Made by a program: the position numbers and the translations under genes. A model generated the notes under the pieces. That model did not search any database, had not been told where the DNA came from, and saw nothing but the letters and a program-made list of their open reading frames with translations. Shown here piece after piece: positions 59,898 to 64,000 of a stretch of DNA of 64,000 bases. Numbering within the stretch: position 1 is the first letter of the stretch; each line of letters opens with the position of its first letter. Source of the stretch: Acanthococcus lagerstroemiae (Eukaryota; Arthropoda; Insecta; Hemiptera; Eriococcidae). The stretch lies in NCBI GenBank assembly GCA_031841125.1, contig CM063108.1, forward strand, positions 67,304,344 through 67,368,343, written 5' to 3'.

Positions 59898-61669
59898 GTA
59901 AGTTGTCGTTGGTAACGCGCAAACGTACAGTCCGAGCAGGAGGACAGCTACGAATATCTCACGATGACGTCTCAACAGCCTGGGGTATTCGTCGCACAGC
60001 GCCGTTACCATCGCTTCTAGTCCGCCAAAAGTACTATCCAAACCTACAAAATGGGTTAGAAACTGTTAGTTTGTGTTTTGATGCAACCAGCGAGGGTGAT
60101 ATTAGTACAACTGACCTAGAGTAATCAGCATTAGGAAGAAAATAATAGCCCAGAAAACGGAACCAGTCATCATGGCAATAGCTTCCGGATATACGATGAA
60201 TATCAAACCGGGTCCTGGAATAATATTTCATTTCTCAAAGGATATCTGTTATATCTATAAGGTCATATCGAATCTCGTTTCCTTTTTACCTCTTTAGGAA
60301 GTTCTATATTGATTAATAACTAGTGTAAGGTTACCTGGTACCTTATACTTAGATATCATAATTGAATGAGTACAATCCAATCCTACTTGAACTGGAATAA
60401 GGAAATATAACTGAGAAGCGAAAACAAATTCCCCAAGTTGTACGGCGCCCTATTGACCCGTTCAGTACTTTTTGCGTGGCAAAATGGGTGACAATATTTC
60501 TGTGTAACCGCCGGGTATAATGAAAGACCAGACGCTCAGAGTTGCTTAAAGCTAGGTCCAGACATCACGAACATCGGCGAACGAACATGAACAAACAGAA
60601 ACAGAAGCATCACCAGATGGATGCAAATGGACTTGTTCGGAATTTGGAGCAATTATCCTTTGACATTCGCTCATTCACTGCCAGGCTGCTGATCGAGGAA
60701 CGCGAACGAACGTAAAATCGCTTTATGTTCGCTGGTGTCTGGCTTGAACACATTCGCCAAGTATGTAACCGGCTGAACCCGAACGCCCCCAAACAAACGA
60801 AGAAGGTCAGCGTTCAAACTGATCTATACTCTGTCCTATAGAACTCTGTTCAGACATGACAAATAGGTACCTAGGTACAATCGAGCACAATCAAGCAGGA
60901 ATCCTTTGATGTACCAACAAGCTGTTGGGTCATGTTTTTTCCTGTTCAAGGGCGCTTGTTCGTGTTAAAATTCGTAGCGAATATCCTTTTGGGCTTCCCC
61001 TTCTTTACTGCCAATTCGCCGAACATAAACGAACGTGAACGAACGCAGTCGCTGAACGTTCGCTGAAAGGTACACATTTGGCGAACGAACGCATTTGCTG
61101 GTGTTCGGCGTCCTTATGTACGTTTGTACTTGATACATCTTTCACACCTGACAAGAAAACTCTTGTTTGGCATTTGCATTTGTTCCTGTTCATTTACGGA
61201 TGTTCATGATATCTGAGACTAGCTTAACTTTGATTTGAATGTGTATGGTTGCCACGAGGGCCGCAGCAAAAGGGATATGGGGATACCACCTCCGCCCATG
61301 ATACTTGAAACGTCGGCACTCGGTAAATTTCAAGAGCGAGTCAACAAAATATAAAACGTGAGGACTTCCTAAGTTTTAACTCACAATTTTCATATTTCAG
61401 TCAGTTTTTCTGTTATCTAACTCCTCCTGCCCCCTCCCCCCAAAAAAACAACAGAAAACAAAACTAACTTGTTGCTATTGTCCTGGATGTTATCAAACCC
61501 TACCCTTCTTTCCCCGTTTCGAAACTCACGTGTAATGAAATTACCTTCGAGGCCAACTTCGGCGACGCTTTTGTTCTGTATGTGAGCCATGTAACCGATC
61601 ACTGAAAATATTACGAAACCGGCGAGGAAACTTGTGAGACAGTTGATGCTACTCGTTAGTATAGCGTCC
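59898..61669 (-). CDS. SerT: Serotonin transporter SerT (SLC6A4 family), three internal exons covering TM7-TM9
   Basis: Sodium- and chloride-dependent plasma-membrane transporter that recaptures serotonin at synapses. Minus-strand exons are 61545-61669, 60116-60214 and 59898-60043; phases 1, 1 agree. The first reads [20 protein letters not shown] (TM7) and [18 protein letters not shown]. The second reads [16 protein letters not shown] and [15 protein letters not shown] (TM8). The third reads [20 protein letters not shown] and the start of TM9, [18 protein letters not shown]. The sodium-binding Asp-Ser of the LDSTF motif is present, and the text is closer to insect SerT than to the dopamine transporter. 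The upstream exon (TM6 end) is beyond the right edge or hidden; exons for TM10-TM12 were not found downstream. The donor at 59897 is a strong GTAAGT. Assignment to SerT rests on recalled fly sequence and is strong. Confidence 0.92.
60543..61229. mobile_element. Long foldback element in a SerT intron, about 690 bp
   Basis: The left end TTAAAGCTAGGTCCAGACAT then CACGAACATC matches the reverse complement of the right end (GATGTTCATGATATC, GAGACTAGCTTAA). The interior is full of GCGAACGAACG and its complement, giving many nested stems. It occupies the intron between the TM7 and TM8 exons. Non-coding. Confidence 0.6.
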
Positions 61670-64000
61670 CTAGAGAAAACAGGTTGTAATACACGTGATA
61701 TACCTATTCGCAAAACGGATATTGAGTTAAGAAATTTAAATTTCGCTTCATTAAATAATAAGATTTAAAGAAATTATATACCGTTGCACGGGGTCACTTT
61801 AATATACTTTTTTGGACTTTTCAATTTTCATCCATGCTGAGTAACATAAATATATTGGTTTAATACAGTTCCTTTTGGTATTAACTGCAAGAGGAAGGTC
61901 CAGGAAATACGAAAGAAAGTTGTAATTTTCCCCCAGCTCCTCCATTCTATAGGAGTCCTTGAAGTTGCGGGCAAATGTTACCCGGCAATGAGGGAACTTT
62001 GGCAGGCTGTTTGTTTTTTCTGAAAGCAAGGCGTGTGAAGCAAAGCGCCGTTGTAACCCCCTTAGCGGAACCCTTCAGATCATTCTCGAGAATTCTGTAT
62101 AAAATATCTATATTAGCTGCAAAAAGAAGGCGGATTAGTTCTATAATTTTAATATTCAAACTCGTCTAAAAGCTGTACAGAATACTGATTACGTCTAGAT
62201 ATTGCTTTTTTGAGGCGGAGGGGAGGGGGAGTAAGTTTTTCGAAGAATGTGCTGCCATTTATATTTATCACTTTGAACTCGCCATCTCCTAGAACGGTTG
62301 CATTTTTCCATACATTTCACGATAGCACCATTTATACTTCAATAAACTTACGAAACTGACTTTACACATCAAAATTTGAAATATCCCAAAAAAAACATTG
62401 CAAATTCATAAATTTTACTATTGGATCTCATTCTTTATAACAGTTCATATCTATTTTGATAGATACCATCGTTTGCATATGGACGCTATTCAGCAAAAGG
62501 GAACCAACTAGCAAAATCTGTTTTTTGAGAACACGTGATTCGAAGTTCAAGAACCATGTAGAAACTATATGACATAGCCTTTACTGATAAGCTTTTTTTC
62601 AACGCGAGTACACATTTTTGAATCGGGGGCCCAATTTTGAAAAATTCTACTTTTTACGCTCTTTCCAACGATACTACAAAAATAACTTATTTTGTTTACA
62701 AATGTTGGTTGTATCCCTTTTGCTGAATAGCGTCCATGGCATACCATCAATGTTAGCTAGATAAAGGTGCGTGAAGTGGAAACGTGAACTGGAAACCAGA
62801 CCACGAAATCCCTCCCCGCCCCCTCAATGCGAAGAAAAATCACTGTTACCACTATACCAACAACAAAGTTTCCACCTAACCGAGGAAATATTCCTTGAAG
62901 CGCCCTCTAGCTCCTGACATATAAGTCCGTTATCACACAGTGCACCTGTGTTGTGGCTGCATTCGCATGTGAAAGGCTCTGTAGGATCGCTAGTGTCGAG
63001 TACGAAAACAGGATACGTGTATATCACATTCATAAGAACGTGTGTACATAAAAGTGTTGCATGCGGCTTTGAAATTGATTTTTATTTAAAAAATGCACAG
63101 AACAAAAGTTGTAGCTCTTTTCATTTCCTATCAGATGAGCTTAATTTTGGATTTTTTGCATAACTTTTTTCATCATCGTCATTCCTATGTCCTGTTTTCG
63201 TCCAAATCCACCAATCAATGAGCAGAATCATGTTGTTTGAATGGCAGTCACCTGTAGCGACTCCTTTGTTTTGATTCGCGAATTGCTTTGAATCTTTTCC
63301 CCCGCGGTGGGCAAAGTAACCCCGTGCTATGGTGCATGATAACTTAGCAATATTTATCTCAACAAAAACGGAAAATAAAAAATGCGCCTAGATTGTATGA
63401 TGGAATATCTTTCGCGTTAACTAGTTTTCAACACGGCTGGCAAAGTTGATTGTAAATTTGAAAGCGCTACCCTCCAAGAGTAGGGCTTTACTATTCATTT
63501 CCTCTTCACAACAAGACAATGTTGTGGAAAACCCTTACATATAGCGTTGGACAGGAGTACTTGTTCTATTTACCTCGCCACTATCAGTCGCAGTGTCCGC
63601 TGGAATACTTAAAGGATAGTGTGTAGATGCTTGAAAGGGATGAAGTACACTTTGTTCCGAAAACCAACTGAATGAGTATGTTTCATCAGCAATGAGTTTT
63701 AGTACAGGGAATGAATGCACAAAAATCACTTGAATAGCGTGTAGGTGCTTGAAAGAAAAGTAATTTCCCCCCTCCCAAAAACCGATTGAATTTGTGAGGG
63801 TGTTCCAGCAGTGAGTCTAGTACAGCGAATGCATTCACAAAAATCACTGATAGTTGTAGCATAACTCATTGCAGGTCTAATCCTCTATAAAGATAATGCC
63901 TATGTTTTCACAAACAGTGCGCATAAGTTTTTCAGTCCAAATTCTACGGGGAAAGGAAACTAATAAAGTAACATTATTAGGATCGTTCATCCGTATTTTT
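61670..64000. other. SerT intron or right flank, no exon recognised
   Basis: No exon with the expected TM6 text was seen in the 2.3 kb upstream of the TM7 exon. The only clear structure is the MITE at 62479-62737. A minus-strand frame at 62824-63033 with a cysteine-rich stretch (CECSHNTGALCDNGLIC) has no family I recognise. Confidence 0.45.
62479..62737. mobile_element. MITE, 259 bp, 24-bp terminal inverted repeats
   Basis: Both ends read ATGGACGCTATTCAGCAAAA then GGGA inward (the right one as reverse complement), followed by a further imperfect CCAAC. Length matches the MITEs at 13740 and 38873, but the TIR is different. Non-coding; no target duplication fixed. Confidence 0.78.

Noticed and set aside
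62824..63033. Cysteine-rich minus-strand frame (CECSHNTGALCDNGLIC)
   Set aside because: No matching domain recognised, no clear acceptor, and it cannot be joined in phase to the SerT exons.

Overview
The window is nuclear DNA of an invertebrate animal, most likely an insect. It is AT-rich, its genes are split by GT-AG introns, and the gene models read like insect orthologues. The serotonin-transporter exons follow the fly protein closely. The CTR1 middle exon has an insect-type linker. Short palindromes of the kind TAGTACCTA and TACGAGTA are scattered everywhere. I lean towards a hemipteran such as a scale insect or mealybug, but only weakly; no sequence search was possible. I saw no bacterial or organelle gene, no CRISPR array and no intact tRNA or rRNA gene.

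Five conserved genes could be rebuilt exon by exon, with reading phase agreeing at every junction. Left to right they are: the 5' part of a hydroxylysine kinase (minus, 89-2876, cut by the window edge); a complete high-affinity copper transporter Ctr1 (minus, 6258-24683, 187 aa, introns up to 9 kb); a complete CCZ1 (plus, 43705-46738, 10 exons, 469 aa); a complete MARCH-type membrane E3 ligase (minus, 47081-48454, 4 exons, 251 aa); and three internal exons of the serotonin transporter SerT (minus, 59898-61669, TM7 to TM9). CCZ1 and the MARCH gene converge, with 342 bases between their stop codons. A palindromic AATAAATTTATT midway gives both strands a poly(A) signal. Two weaker gene ends lie at 34.4-34.7 kb (80-aa possible secreted protein with a poly(A) signal) and 51.3-51.8 kb (last two exons of an unrecognised gene). 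The genes look like unrelated housekeeping and neuronal functions, not a cluster with a shared job.

The rest is repeat-rich. There are two broken LINEs side by side: an RTE-type element on the minus strand at 35.05-36.47 kb, and an R1-type reverse-transcriptase fragment on the plus strand at 36.87-38.58 kb. Five dispersed copies of the R1-type 3' tail were found. A short-TIR DNA transposon family (ends CAGGGTGTCTA, 5-bp target duplications) has at least four bounded copies. Three MITEs of about 254-259 bp, two of which share an internal motif despite different TIRs, accompany two long hairpin elements, tRNA-derived SINE pieces and several decayed satellite arrays. The DNA transposon family and the MITE set are the most promising uncharacterised material.
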